NCBI RefSeq assembly: GCF_963665245.1
Contig: NZ_OY762269.1
Location: 1,364,001-1,428,000, forward strand
DNA: 64,000 bases
Source of the DNA: an uncultured Paludibaculum sp.
GTDB taxonomy: Bacteria; Acidobacteriota; Terriglobia; Bryobacterales; Bryobacteraceae
Reading direction: 5' to 3'
Position 1 is the stretch's first letter. The number at the start of each line of letters is the position of its first letter. Positions 18,665 through 27,965 of the stretch are shown here, one piece after another. Below the pieces are notes generated by a model. It saw only the letters and a list, made by a program, of their open reading frames with translations, did no database searches and was not told the origin of the DNA. A program made the position numbers and the translations under genes.

Positions 18665-18685
18665 CAGCCGGCCGAGGACCGGCTG
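18665..18685 (+). terminator. Possible terminator at the end of the T6SS operon
   Basis: CAGCCGG, a 7-nt loop, then CCGGCTG forms a 7-bp GC-rich stem about 80 bp after the vgrG stop, followed by TTGTTGCC rather than a clean U-run. It lies in the 193-bp gap before the kinase gene and may end, or partly end, the T6SS transcript. The poor U-tract keeps confidence low. Confidence 0.35.
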
Positions 18686-18778
18686 TTGTTGCCGCAAACG
18701 CGAGGTGGAAAGCCCGCAATTTCCGCTGTAGATTGATATAGTATTCTGACTAAATCCCTGACCTGAAGGAGAGATGCG

Positions 18779-21700
18779 ATGCATCCCCCGCTGTCCGGCC
18801 GCTCCCGCTACGAGCTGCGGGAAGTCCTCGGACGTGGTGGCATGGGCGTAGTCTACAAAGCGTACGACACGCTCATGCACCGTGAGGTGGCCCTCAAGAC
18901 CATCCTCGACGTCCAGAGCAAGGCGGCCCTCGAGCTGTTCTATCGCGAATGGGGCCTGCAGGCCTCCATTACGCACCCGAACATCGCCGAGATTTACGAT
19001 ATCGGCGAGATGCAGCACGAAGGAGCGGTGCTGCCCTACTTCGTGATGCCGCTACTGCCCGGCGCGACACTCAGCGATCTCATTCGTGCCTCCAGCGCCC
19101 GGCTCACCATAGATCGGGCCCTCGGCATTCTCATTCAGGTCTGTCGCGGTCTCCAGGCGGCACACGACCACGGGCTCATCCACCGCGATCTGAAACCCAG
19201 TAACGTCTTTGTTCTCGACGACGACTCCGTCCGCATCTTCGATTTCGGTATTGCGCACGTCGAGTCTTCCGCCCAGACCAGTGTCCGGGGCACCCTCGCG
19301 TACATGGCCCCCGAGTTGCTTCAGATGAAGCCGGCCAGCGTGGCCAGCGACATCTTTGCTCTCGGCGTCCTCGGCTACGAAATGCTCACTTTACGCCGTC
19401 CCTTCGAAGGGGCCAGCGACACCGAGCTCTCCCGCGCCATCCTCTACGACAGCCCTCCACCCATCTCGGATCTGGTACAGGGCGTGCCGCTCAACGTTTC
19501 ACGCACCATCCATAAGGCCATGGCGAAGCAGCCCTGGCATCGCTACGCCAGCGCTCGCGAGTTCGGCGAGACTCTCACCAAGGCGCAACGCGGCGAGCCC
19601 ATTGAGTTCTTTGACTCCTCCAAAGTCCTACCCCGCGTCGAACGCGCCTCGCGTGCCTTTGAACGCGGAGAGTACCAGGTGGCTACCGAGATCCTCAGTG
19701 AACTGGAATGCGAAGGGCACATTGAGCAGGAAATCCTGCTGCTGCGCCGTCAGGTGGAGCAAACGCAGCGGCAGTTGACCGTCCGCGGGTTCCTCGACAG
19801 TGCCCGCCGCTTCAGCGAAGAGGAGGAGTTTACTCTCGCCCTTCGCAAGGTCCAGGAGGCACTCGACCTCGATCCGGAAAACACCGATGCCCAGGCTCTT
19901 CGCAACGAGGTAGAGAAGAAACGGCGTGCGCGCAAGATCGAGGAATGGGCCGCGCTGGCCAAGAAACACCTCGAGAACAATGCCTTCGCCCACGCTCGCG
20001 TCGCCCTGCAGAGTCTGCTGGAGCTTCGCCCGAACGAACCCGGCGCCTTGGCCTTGATGGCCGAAATCCAGCGCCGCGAGCAGGAGTTCGAGAAGATCCG
20101 CAACGAGAAAGGCCGGCTCGTCGCCAGTGCCCGCGAGGCCTGGCAGCGCGGTGAGGTCACCAGCGCACTGACCAACCTGGAAAAGTGGGTCAGCCTGGAT
20201 GGGCAGGCCCCGGAGACCGATTCCGAGCGCATGCTCGCCCTGCAGAGCTTCTACAAGCAGGTTCGCGGCGAACATGAGGCGTTGAAGAACTCTTACGACA
20301 AGGCGCGCCAACTCCTGGCCGAAGGCGACCATGCCGCATCCCTGGCAATCTGCAACCAGTACCTCGCCAAATACCCTGGGCACGCCCTGTTCCAGGCCCT
20401 GAAGTTCGATGTGGAAGACCGGCAGCGCCAGAACCTCTCTTCGTACATCGCGGAGACCGACCGCCGGGTCGAAAACGAACCCGATCTCGACCGCCGCGTG
20501 GCACTCCTGGAGGAGGCTCTCCGCCAGCACCCGGGCGAAAGTCACTTCGAGCGGGCTCTCAAGCTCATGCGGGACAAGCGCGACCTGGTGTCGAGTGTCG
20601 CCTCCCGCGCGCGCCTCCACGAAGACGAGGGCCGCTTCAATGAAGCGCTGGACCAATGGGAAGTGCTGCGTGCCATCCACGCTTCCTTTCCTGGTCTCGA
20701 ATATGAGATAGAACGAGTAGTCAAACGCCGCGACTCACAAGCCCTCTCAGATGCTCGCTCAGGCTGGATCAGTCAGATCGACCAGCACATCGAAAGCCGC
20801 GACTTCGCCAAGGCGGCGGCCTCGGCCTCACAAGCGCTAGCCGAATTTCCGGGCGACCAGGAGTTGATTGAGCTCCGCAAAATGGCAGGCGAGAAGCAGG
20901 CCCAGACGGGCCTCGCCATCACACTTCTGGAACAAAGCCGTGCGGCCGGTGCCGAAGGGAAGCCGGCGGAGGCTCTCGATCTTCTGCGCAAGGCGTACCA
21001 GGCCGATCCGGACAATCACATGATTCGCGGGGCCCTGGTCACTGGGCTTGCCCTTCGTGCCAAGAACATAGCCGAGACGGACCCGGCTGCCGCGGACGAA
21101 CTCGTCGGCCAGATTCTGAGCATCGATCCCAGTCATACTATCGGTCTGAACTTGAAGGCCCTGCGGGCCGACAAAAAGAAGGAAGAGTTCATCGGCTGGT
21201 GTACCGCCCAGGCGCGCAAACTGCAGGCGGCCGGCGACATCGATGGCGCTATCGTCATTGTGCAGGAGGGTCTCTCCAAATACCCTAACGACGCACGCCT
21301 GAACCAGCTCTACAACACACTCGACCGCAACCAGAGCGGCATGCGCAAGGCCCCGGTGCCACCCGCCGTCCCTCCGCCGCCAACGCCAGCGTCAGGCCCC
21401 GCACTCCCACCCCCTCGCCCGGCCGCCGCGGCGAATGTGACCGGGGCTCCACTTTCCGGACCGGCCGGCACTGTTCCAGCACCGCCCGTTGTCCCGGCGC
21501 CGCCGCATGTGCCGCCTGTGCCACCAGCGCCATCGGTAAGGGTCCCATTGCCGCCCCCGATAACGGGGCAGACGGAACGTCCCCAGAGTGTGCGGGGTGC
21601 CGCTCCTCCTCTTACTTCCATGGCCGGCCCGGTCGAGCCGCCGCAGCTTCAATCCCAAACGCCTCCGCCACCTCCAGCCAAACAGTCGTCCCTGGCCACC

Positions 21701-23686
21701 TTGGTCAACAGTTCCAAGGCGATACGTTACGGTCTCGTGGGCGCCGCGGCCCTCATGGTCATTGCCAGCGTGGTCGCGATCGTCAAGAAATCCCAACCAC
21801 CGGGGGCCGTCGTCGTCAAAGTCGAAGTCCGGACAACGCCGCAGGGTGCCAAGGTCTCCATCGGCGATCAGGAGCGCGGCGTCTCCAATCTGAGTCTGGA
21901 ACTCCAGCCGGGAGAATACCGTGCCGCGGCGGAGTTGGAGGGCTTTCAGCCAACATTCAGTACGTTCACCGTCAAGCCGGGTGCTCCAGTGGTTGTGGAC
22001 CTCACCCTGCTGCCTTGGAGGCCGGCTGTTCATGTGATCAGTGAGGCGGAGGTGACCCAGGCAACGCTATCCGGCCAGCCCATGAATCCCGGCGCCCCGG
22101 GGGAGTATGCACTTGATTCACTGGCGGAGGGCTCCTATCAGCTCCGCATCGTGTCCTCCAAAGGGGAAGTCAGCGCGGGTCTGCAGCTTTCTCCCAGAGC
22201 AGTAGCGACTCTCGCTGGCCCCATGCAGGTCAAAGATCTAGGGTTGATGCTCGTCAGTCAGTATCTTGACCGCGTGGTGATCTATTACAACGACCCCACC
22301 AGTACGGTCAGCCTGGATGGCCAGCCGGCTCAGCCGCTTCCCGTCGATGGCCTCTCTCTGACCGGGATCAAGGCCGGCGCGCATACGGTCAATGTCCAGG
22401 TGGGAACCACCACCCGGACTCTCACGTTCACAACGGCGCAAACTCCCATTGTCCAAGCATTTGTGCTTGGCAAGACCGAGGCAGGCATGGGGACGATTCT
22501 GGTGAAGGCGGGAGAAGACAACGCCACCGTGACTATAAACGGCTATCCCCACTACCTCAAGACACGCCAGGGCCAGGTGAGGCTGGTGAGCCTAAAGCCG
22601 GGTCAGTACAAGATCGCCCTCAATAAAGATGGATTTGAGGTGCCGACTCCCCAGAATGTGGAGGTCAAGCCCGGCCAGGAAGCGGTCATCGAATTCAAAA
22701 TGAAGCAGATCGCCCAATTGGCCACCGTCATGGTCCAGGGGGCCCCGGGTGCTCAGCTTTTCATTGACGGCCAGGCGGCGGGCTCCCTTGGGCCCGACGG
22801 TACATTTTCCGTGGATGTCTCCCCAGGCAACCACAGCTTTGAGCTGCACCGGGGTGCGGCGAAGTCCAAGCCCGTCGCCAGGGATTTCCGGCCGGGCGAG
22901 ACCACCCAGGTATCCCTTGACTCACCTCAGCAGGCCAACGGGGCGGTTCGTTTCGATTTCACGCCGGCTGACGCGGTCCTCACCATCCGCCGGTCCACCG
23001 AGCCGGAGTCCCAGGCTAAGCCCGTCACCCAGAATCCGTTGTCTCTGCCGGAGGGAGCCTATATAGTTTCCGCCACTGCGCCGAAGCACATCTCCTCGGT
23101 CGTCAACCTGATGATTCAAAGTGGTGTCAGCCAGACTCTCAGCGTGAATCTTCGCTCCCTGGAAGACCGGTCGAAAAAGGCCTCCGACACACATGGGCTG
23201 GGTGACTTTGATGATCCCAACGGCTGGTCGAACGAAGGCGACTGGAACGTCCGGAAGGGCGGCAAGTACGTCAGCTACCGGCTGCCCAACACCGCTGGCG
23301 TCTTCCACTATCAGATCCAGCTTCGTAAAGGAAAGCGGCTGCAGTGGTTCCTGCACTACGTCGACAGTCGCAACCACGTCCTCTATCGCCTCGACCGGTC
23401 CAGCTTCTCCCGGGTTCTTGTCGCAAATGGAAAATCTACTGACCAGTCGAGAATCGAGCATCACCTCAGCAATCCCAATATCTTCGAGGTGCGGATCACG
23501 GTAGATGCCGACCGTATCGTGCACGAATTGAAGAATGGGGATCGATGGGTGGTCGTGGATTCCTACGCCGAGAAGGGCGTGGACTTGGCCGCTGGCAAGT
23601 TCGGTTTCCTGATTCCGGAGAGTATGATCCCGGGTAGCGACGAATACGGCGTCAAGGGCTTCAGTTTCGTATCAAAGACCCGCTGA
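18779..23686 (+). CDS. Large transmembrane Ser/Thr protein kinase with TPR-like, PEGA and C-terminal beta domains
   Basis: 1635 residues. The N-terminal Hanks kinase domain (about 12-270) is intact: glycine loop GRGGMGVVYKA, Lys40, HRD 135-137 with DLKPSN, and DFG 155-157. A long helical, TPR-like region (about 290-840) carries repeated E/A/L patterns. A Pro-rich linker (about 855-960), one membrane helix (about 983-1001) and a predicted extracytoplasmic part follow. This part has PEGA-type beta repeats (about 1010-1450; for example TPQGAKVSIGD and LQPGEYRA) and a C-terminal jelly-roll-like domain (about 1475-1635). AAGGAGAG (18766-18773) precedes the ATG. Its place after vgrG suggests a PpkA-like regulatory link to T6SS, but no Fha or PppA partner is seen, so the link is inference. 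Confidence 0.88.
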   Translation: MHPPLSGRSRYELREVLGRGGMGVVYKAYDTLMHREVALKTILDVQSKAALELFYREWGLQASITHPNIAEIYDIGEMQHEGAVLPYFVMPLLPGATLSDLIRASSARLTIDRALGILIQVCRGLQAAHDHGLIHRDLKPSNVFVLDDDSVRIFDFGIAHVESSAQTSVRGTLAYMAPELLQMKPASVASDIFALGVLGYEMLTLRRPFEGASDTELSRAILYDSPPPISDLVQGVPLNVSRTIHKAMAKQPWHRYASAREFGETLTKAQRGEPIEFFDSSKVLPRVERASRAFERGEYQVATEILSELECEGHIEQEILLLRRQVEQTQRQLTVRGFLDSARRFSEEEEFTLALRKVQEALDLDPENTDAQALRNEVEKKRRARKIEEWAALAKKHLENNAFAHARVALQSLLELRPNEPGALALMAEIQRREQEFEKIRNEKGRLVASAREAWQRGEVTSALTNLEKWVSLDGQAPETDSERMLALQSFYKQVRGEHEALKNSYDKARQLLAEGDHAASLAICNQYLAKYPGHALFQALKFDVEDRQRQNLSSYIAETDRRVENEPDLDRRVALLEEALRQHPGESHFERALKLMRDKRDLVSSVASRARLHEDEGRFNEALDQWEVLRAIHASFPGLEYEIERVVKRRDSQALSDARSGWISQIDQHIESRDFAKAAASASQALAEFPGDQELIELRKMAGEKQAQTGLAITLLEQSRAAGAEGKPAEALDLLRKAYQADPDNHMIRGALVTGLALRAKNIAETDPAAADELVGQILSIDPSHTIGLNLKALRADKKKEEFIGWCTAQARKLQAAGDIDGAIVIVQEGLSKYPNDARLNQLYNTLDRNQSGMRKAPVPPAVPPPPTPASGPALPPPRPAAAANVTGAPLSGPAGTVPAPPVVPAPPHVPPVPPAPSVRVPLPPPITGQTERPQSVRGAAPPLTSMAGPVEPPQLQSQTPPPPPAKQSSLATLVNSSKAIRYGLVGAAALMVIASVVAIVKKSQPPGAVVVKVEVRTTPQGAKVSIGDQERGVSNLSLELQPGEYRAAAELEGFQPTFSTFTVKPGAPVVVDLTLLPWRPAVHVISEAEVTQATLSGQPMNPGAPGEYALDSLAEGSYQLRIVSSKGEVSAGLQLSPRAVATLAGPMQVKDLGLMLVSQYLDRVVIYYNDPTSTVSLDGQPAQPLPVDGLSLTGIKAGAHTVNVQVGTTTRTLTFTTAQTPIVQAFVLGKTEAGMGTILVKAGEDNATVTINGYPHYLKTRQGQVRLVSLKPGQYKIALNKDGFEVPTPQNVEVKPGQEAVIEFKMKQIAQLATVMVQGAPGAQLFIDGQAAGSLGPDGTFSVDVSPGNHSFELHRGAAKSKPVARDFRPGETTQVSLDSPQQANGAVRFDFTPADAVLTIRRSTEPESQAKPVTQNPLSLPEGAYIVSATAPKHISSVVNLMIQSGVSQTLSVNLRSLEDRSKKASDTHGLGDFDDPNGWSNEGDWNVRKGGKYVSYRLPNTAGVFHYQIQLRKGKRLQWFLHYVDSRNHVLYRLDRSSFSRVLVANGKSTDQSRIEHHLSNPNIFEVRITVDADRIVHELKNGDRWVVVDSYAEKGVDLAAGKFGFLIPESMIPGSDEYGVKGFSFVSKTR

Positions 23687-23693
23687 CAGCCCT

Positions 23694-24023
23694 TCAGTCT
23701 GTTCCGCAGGCGGTAGGGAAGACCCAGCAGAGTAGCCTTCGCGCAACCGGCAGCACGCATCCGGGCTTGTTGCCCTTTCCGCCGCCTGCTGCCTCAACGA
23801 TTCTCGCTCCACCATCTTTCATCCGATTCAATAGCTTGCGGCCCGCGTCATCCACTTCCGTTAGGCCGCCCACGTCCACTACCAATTCCTTGCGGCCGAG
23901 TATCGAAAGAGCGGTCTGCCAACTACACTCCAACTCGCGTGCCGATTGAGCGTCCAACGGCCCGCTGAGCTGGAAACGGAACTGGGCCCGCTCATCATGC
24001 TGGTATATCGTCAACGCTTCCAT
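23694..24023 (-). CDS. STAS-domain protein (anti-sigma-factor-antagonist-like)
   Basis: 109 residues. Residues 10-80 fit a small STAS fold: an opening beta strand with FQLSGPLDAQSAREL, then a helix, then the core strand LVVDVGGLTEVDDAGRKLL. The Asp in the VDD turn occupies the place where classical SpoIIAA-type antagonists have the phosphorylatable Ser/Thr (D-S-S/T-G), so regulation by phosphorylation is doubtful. The C-terminal 27 residues are basic and Cys-containing and match no domain I know. It lies about 90 bp downstream of the LssY_C gene on the same strand and is convergent with the kinase gene. Confidence 0.65.
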   Translation of the reverse strand: MEALTIYQHDERAQFRFQLSGPLDAQSARELECSWQTALSILGRKELVVDVGGLTEVDDAGRKLLNRMKDGGARIVEAAGGGKGNKPGCVLPVARRLLCWVFPTACGTD

Positions 24024-24113
24024 TTCTCATATATGTAGACGCGTTCACCGGTGCCTGAGTTGCAGTTCCCGGCATCCTTATTTGCTGGAATTGAGACACG
24101 GCCCGGCTCGGCG

Positions 24114-25646
24114 CTAGTCAACCGGAGTGTCGAAGCTCTCGGTCTCACGTTCAACTTGAGGCGGCACCGGCCTCTGCCGCTTCTTCCATTGGGCGCTGAT
24201 TCCTTGATACGCCACGTAGTACAGATTCCCTCGGATGATCGCGTGGCGATTCTCCAGGATGAACCGCCGCAGCAGGCGAGCCGAGGGACTGATCCTCTCG
24301 GGAGGAATCTGGGAGACCACTCTGAAGTCGACCGTCGGCGTACAGGTTTTCAGCTGTACGACCGACATCCGTCCATCGGTGGAAATTCGGCCGTAGGGCT
24401 CGTCCGAGAAGTCGGGCCTGTCCACCAGGTTCTCGCTCTCGACACAACCTGCGAATTTCAGGTCCTCCACAACTTTGCGGCGCTCCTTGTCGATATACGG
24501 ATCGGTGCGATGAGTGTAGGACATGCCTCCGGCGCGTACCTGGATGCCCGTGTCGTGTGTCGCGGCGGCTACCCACACCTCACGCCCGTCGACCAGATCG
24601 GGCTGTTTCCACACCCGAATATGGTGGCGCTTCGCAATCGTGTTCAACGAACGCTGAAAGACGAGGTCAGGCGGCCGCCCTTCCAGTTGCAGCAGCGACA
24701 CCGGCGCCGTCAGATAGGCATCCTGCGTGGTCATCGCCCGGTAGGCCCGCAGAATGCTCTGTGGCGCCATCGTGTCGGCGGTGTGCCATCCCGCCTGGTC
24801 AAAGGCCTGTTCGACATCGTCCTTCGATCCAATAAACAGAATGTTCGTGATGTCGGCGGTCTTGTCGCCATTGCCGCGCGTCGTCAACAACGGCTGGGCG
24901 GCGGCGAGCGGCACGAACTCGGAGGTTTCTGGCCGGCGTTCTTCCTGCTGAGCTCCCCCAAACGGCTGCAGACGGCTGCGAATGCTGAGAATCAGATCCG
25001 AGCCCGCCGGGAGATGAATCTCCGGCTCGGGGAACCGAACCGCCAACATCCTCAGGCCGGCGATAGCCGGCGCCATGGCGGGATGGAAATTCGATTGCAG
25101 CCAAGTGAAGTGAGCAATCCCCGAGAAGCCGATGGAAGCCCGCCCAAACATCGACAGATCCGGCCGGCGCCACATGCCCAACAGGAATCCGGGTGGACCG
25201 CTGGTGGCGAGAATCCCCTTGATGCGTCCATTCGTCAACACTTGTTCGCGAGCGTTGTCGATCTCAGTGAGCTGTGCGCTGAACGGCTGCTGAGTTCCGC
25301 CCGGAGGCCGCCATCCATAAAACTCCAACTGCATCGTGGCTCGCTCGTGAATGAACCCGCGCCCCACCTTCCTCTTCTTCGTCACCCGCCCATAAACAAT
25401 GCTGTTCCGTGGCACCAATACCTGACCGCGCGATTCCATCGGGGCCACGACGATCGCCTGGAATTCGTCTCCAGGCCGGGACGAAAAGCTCGACAGGGGG
25501 CTCAACAGACGCACGGTCACCGTCGTCTCTGAGTTGGCGGGCAAGCTGTTAAGTGCCCCAGCCTTCACCCATTCCGGTGCCAGCACGAGCATCCAAATCA
25601 GAATGGCGGATGTCCTGAAGGCAGCAAGCGTGAGAAAACTAATCAC
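24114..25646 (-). CDS. Exported LssY C-terminal-domain protein
   Basis: 510 residues from a GTG at 25646, followed by a signal-peptide-like stretch (ISFLTLAAFRTSAILIWMLV). The C-terminal half carries the LssY_C pattern: ADITNILFIGSKDDVEQAF-AGW (about 280-305), a middle GRPPDLVFQRS segment, WKQPDLVDGREVWVAAATHDTGI (shown here in part), and HRTDPYID. The function of LssY_C is unknown; in Legionella LssY it is fused to a PAP2/DedA-type membrane protein. Here the GTG overlaps the stop of the upstream PAP2 gene (GTGATTAG), so the two are made together. An upstream in-frame ATG at 25709 would break the signal peptide and is less likely. Confidence 0.78.
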   Translation of the reverse strand: MISFLTLAAFRTSAILIWMLVLAPEWVKAGALNSLPANSETTVTVRLLSPLSSFSSRPGDEFQAIVVAPMESRGQVLVPRNSIVYGRVTKKRKVGRGFIHERATMQLEFYGWRPPGGTQQPFSAQLTEIDNAREQVLTNGRIKGILATSGPPGFLLGMWRRPDLSMFGRASIGFSGIAHFTWLQSNFHPAMAPAIAGLRMLAVRFPEPEIHLPAGSDLILSIRSRLQPFGGAQQEERRPETSEFVPLAAAQPLLTTRGNGDKTADITNILFIGSKDDVEQAFDQAGWHTADTMAPQSILRAYRAMTTQDAYLTAPVSLLQLEGRPPDLVFQRSLNTIAKRHHIRVWKQPDLVDGREVWVAAATHDTGIQVRAGGMSYTHRTDPYIDKERRKVVEDLKFAGCVESENLVDRPDFSDEPYGRISTDGRMSVVQLKTCTPTVDFRVVSQIPPERISPSARLLRRFILENRHAIIRGNLYYVAYQGISAQWKKRQRPVPPQVERETESFDTPVD

Positions 25647-26568
25647 GGCAGATTCTCCGGCTGATCCCCAAAGCGGTGAAACTGATAACGATGCTGGCCG
25701 CACCGTCAACTGCGTAGTGATAGCGGCCGTACACGGTCGCGACGGTGATTAGCAGGGCCATTATCAGGAGGACCCGGCTTACCCACGGTCTCTCAGGTAG
25801 CGCGTAGCGCATCCCCAGCGCACAGGAAAACGCCGTGGAGACGTGTCCGCTGGGAAAAACTCCAGTGCGGATGTCGCCCCACGACAACACCCACAGGTTG
25901 AACCTTCGGAAGACCGTGTCTATCGTCGGAAGATCCAGGCCTGGGAACTCCAGTCGTGGAGACGCCGACGGTGCGAGCGGCAAAAGCGCGTACACCAGGA
26001 GAGTACTTAGTAAGTACGGCAATAGCAACCGGTCCACCATTCTCCGGCGGCGATAGATGTAGAGAGCGGCGATCGAAAGCGGTGGGATGGTATACAGCAG
26101 CGAGTATGCCAACTCCAGGATGGACGGGATCAGCCGCCCTTGGCTTTCAATGACGGCCCGCATGGACCAGGCGTCCAGCAGCACCCGGTCCCACTCGTTC
26201 CACCGTATCTCCAGGGCCCTCATGGTGTGCGTCGAGGCGAACCAGTCCATCTGCCAGTAGGCCAGCAGCACCAGGGGCGCCGGCGCCCAATCGCGCGCAA
26301 TTTCGACGGCCCTGCGCGGACTGGCATCGGCCGCCCAGGCTAGGGCCACGAGAATCGCGGGCGCGGCAAACGCGGCGAGGAGTCGCGTTGGGGGCATGCC
26401 ATGCAGAGAGGAAAGAACAGCAGTGTAAAGGAAGAAGAGGATCAGGACCCACTCGGACGGACGGATGGACGCAAGTTGAGTGCTCCAGACATTTGGAGCG
26501 GCATTGGTCGTACCGGATTCTGTGAGGGTTCCTGGGCCACCCTCGTTGATCCTGATTTCTGGTTGCAT
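25639..26568 (-). CDS. PAP2-superfamily membrane phosphatase (PAP2_3-like)
   Basis: 309 residues with about six hydrophobic helices between residues 40 and 305. The phosphatase signatures are FPSGHVSTAFS (second motif) and YGRYHYAVDG (third motif, with catalytic His and Asp). The first motif is degenerate: SASPRL in place of KxxxxxxRP. These enzymes dephosphorylate lipid phosphates or transfer phospho-head-groups on the outer face of the inner membrane; the substrate here is unknown. The gene is translationally coupled to the LssY_C gene, so together they mirror the domain composition of fused LssY proteins. Confidence 0.78.
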   Translation of the reverse strand: MQPEIRINEGGPGTLTESGTTNAAPNVWSTQLASIRPSEWVLILFFLYTAVLSSLHGMPPTRLLAAFAAPAILVALAWAADASPRRAVEIARDWAPAPLVLLAYWQMDWFASTHTMRALEIRWNEWDRVLLDAWSMRAVIESQGRLIPSILELAYSLLYTIPPLSIAALYIYRRRRMVDRLLLPYLLSTLLVYALLPLAPSASPRLEFPGLDLPTIDTVFRRFNLWVLSWGDIRTGVFPSGHVSTAFSCALGMRYALPERPWVSRVLLIMALLITVATVYGRYHYAVDGAASIVISFTALGISRRICRD

Positions 26569-26908
26569 GCCGAACTGCTTGGCGAGTGCCCTCTCTCCAC
26601 GTCCCTCAACCCGTTACGATAGAGGGGATTTAAACTATTCCCGGTACTGTATCAGAGCCGGAGCCCCAGTGGGGCGATATTCTCCACTTGCTTAGCTAAA
26701 TTTAACGATGGGGAGTACTGGATGGTACTCCCGCTGAACGCTGTTCTCTCCACCTGTTTACGGGGATGGACCTCTCCACGGATCGTGTCGTCTGATCCCC
26801 TGCCGGGCAGTGTTTCGACGTTGCGGGTGCGGATTGCTGTATTGTTGGAATAAGGTGGTGCGCCTCCTTCCGAGACACGCATCTCCATCCCCGAATTGAG
26901 CACATCGA
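26569..26908. other. Intergenic region between the divergent PAP2 and lacI-type genes
   Basis: 340 bp with no convincing gene. It holds the 22-nt inverted repeat listed next and a smaller hairpin (GCCCC AGT GGGGC, about 26663-26675). Promoters for both divergent genes should lie here, but I could not pick out well-spaced -35/-10 pairs with confidence. Confidence 0.5.
26711..26732. repeat. 22-nt inverted repeat in the lacI-type upstream region
   Basis: GGGAGTAC, TGGATG, GTACTCCC: a perfect 8-bp inverted repeat with a 6-nt spacer, about 177 bp before the LacI-type ATG. It could be an operator or an RNA hairpin. It lacks the central CG usual in LacI/GalR operators, so binding by the adjacent regulator is not assumed. 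Confidence 0.4.
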
Positions 26909-27937
26909 ATGCCGAGAAGCCTTGAAGAAGTCGCGAAACTGGCCGGGGTCTCCACGTCGACGGTATCGCGGGTTCTCAACAATGTCAGCGTGGTGAAAAC
27001 CTCCACCCGCACCCGGGTGCTGAAGGCCGTCGCCCAACTGAACTACCATCCAAATCTGCATGCACGCACGCTGGCCGGGGGCAAGAGCCGCACCATCGGC
27101 ATGATCGCGTCGAATATGGAGAATCCCTTCTTTTTCGACGTGTTCAAGGCTCTGGAAGCGCACGCCCAGTCGGCGGGCTATGAAGTGGTGGTCGCCAACA
27201 CCGACTACGACCCGGAACACCTCGTAAGCAGCATCCGCCTGATGATCGGCCGCCGTGTAGCCGGCTTGGCCGTGATCGTCTCCGAGATGGACCCGGAGTT
27301 GATTCAGGAACTCGCGCAGTCTCAGATCCCCTGTGTCTTCTACGATGTTGGATCGGCGCGGCGCAATATCACCAACATCCGTGTAGACTACCGAAAAGGC
27401 GTTGAGCGGATCGTCGAGTACCTCTATGACTTGGGCCACAAGAAGCTCGCGTTCGTCGGGCATCATTCCGGTCTCGGACCCACGAGCGAACGGGAAAAGG
27501 CATTCATTGCCAGCGTTTCGCGCCACGGCAGCGACGTTGAGTGGCGTACGGTTGTCGACCGTGACGGTCTGGATGGGGGCCGCAACGCCGCCAGGATGCT
27601 GCTGGATGACGGCTTTCAACCCAGCGCGATCATCTGCGTGAACGACTTCATGGCAGTGGGCGTACTCCGGGAACTGAGAGAGCGCGGCTTGTCCGTGCCC
27701 AAGGACGTTTCCGTGACGGGCTTCGACAACATCAAACTGTCGGAGTACAGCGCGCCGCCTCTTACTACGGCCCACATCCCGCGTGTGAGTATCGGCGAGT
27801 TGGCTTTCACCGCATTGATGCAGAACGAAGATTCGGCCCTCACGTCGGGCAGGGAAGTCGTGATTGAACCCGAGCTGGTATTGAGGGGATCCACCGGGCC
27901 GGCCGCACGGACCGAAAGCAAACGTAAGAACGCCTGA
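26909..27937 (+). CDS. LacI/GalR-family transcriptional regulator
   Basis: 342 residues. The N-terminal helix-turn-helix (residues 4-23, SLEEVAKLAGVSTSTVSRVL) and hinge helix (NLHARTLAGGKSRTIGMI region, about 48-62) are standard. A periplasmic-binding-like sensor domain follows (about 63-330). Most family members repress sugar or nucleoside genes and release DNA when the ligand binds. No sugar-use genes adjoin it: a convergent HEAT gene lies downstream and a PAP2 gene lies divergently upstream. The target and ligand are therefore unknown. Confidence 0.9.
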   Translation: MPRSLEEVAKLAGVSTSTVSRVLNNVSVVKTSTRTRVLKAVAQLNYHPNLHARTLAGGKSRTIGMIASNMENPFFFDVFKALEAHAQSAGYEVVVANTDYDPEHLVSSIRLMIGRRVAGLAVIVSEMDPELIQELAQSQIPCVFYDVGSARRNITNIRVDYRKGVERIVEYLYDLGHKKLAFVGHHSGLGPTSEREKAFIASVSRHGSDVEWRTVVDRDGLDGGRNAARMLLDDGFQPSAIICVNDFMAVGVLRELRERGLSVPKDVSVTGFDNIKLSEYSAPPLTTAHIPRVSIGELAFTALMQNEDSALTSGREVVIEPELVLRGSTGPAARTESKRKNA

Positions 27938-27965
27938 GGGCGGACGCCGGCACAGCCGATTCCGG

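Noticed and set aside
24051..25532. Plus-strand open frame of 493 codons antisense to the LssY_C gene
   Set aside because: Arg/His/Pro-rich translation without domains; the minus strand has a signal peptide and LssY_C motifs.
26702..27775. Minus-strand open frame of 357 codons overlapping the LacI-type gene
   Set aside because: The plus strand carries a clear LacI regulator with an intact HTH; the antisense frame shows no family.
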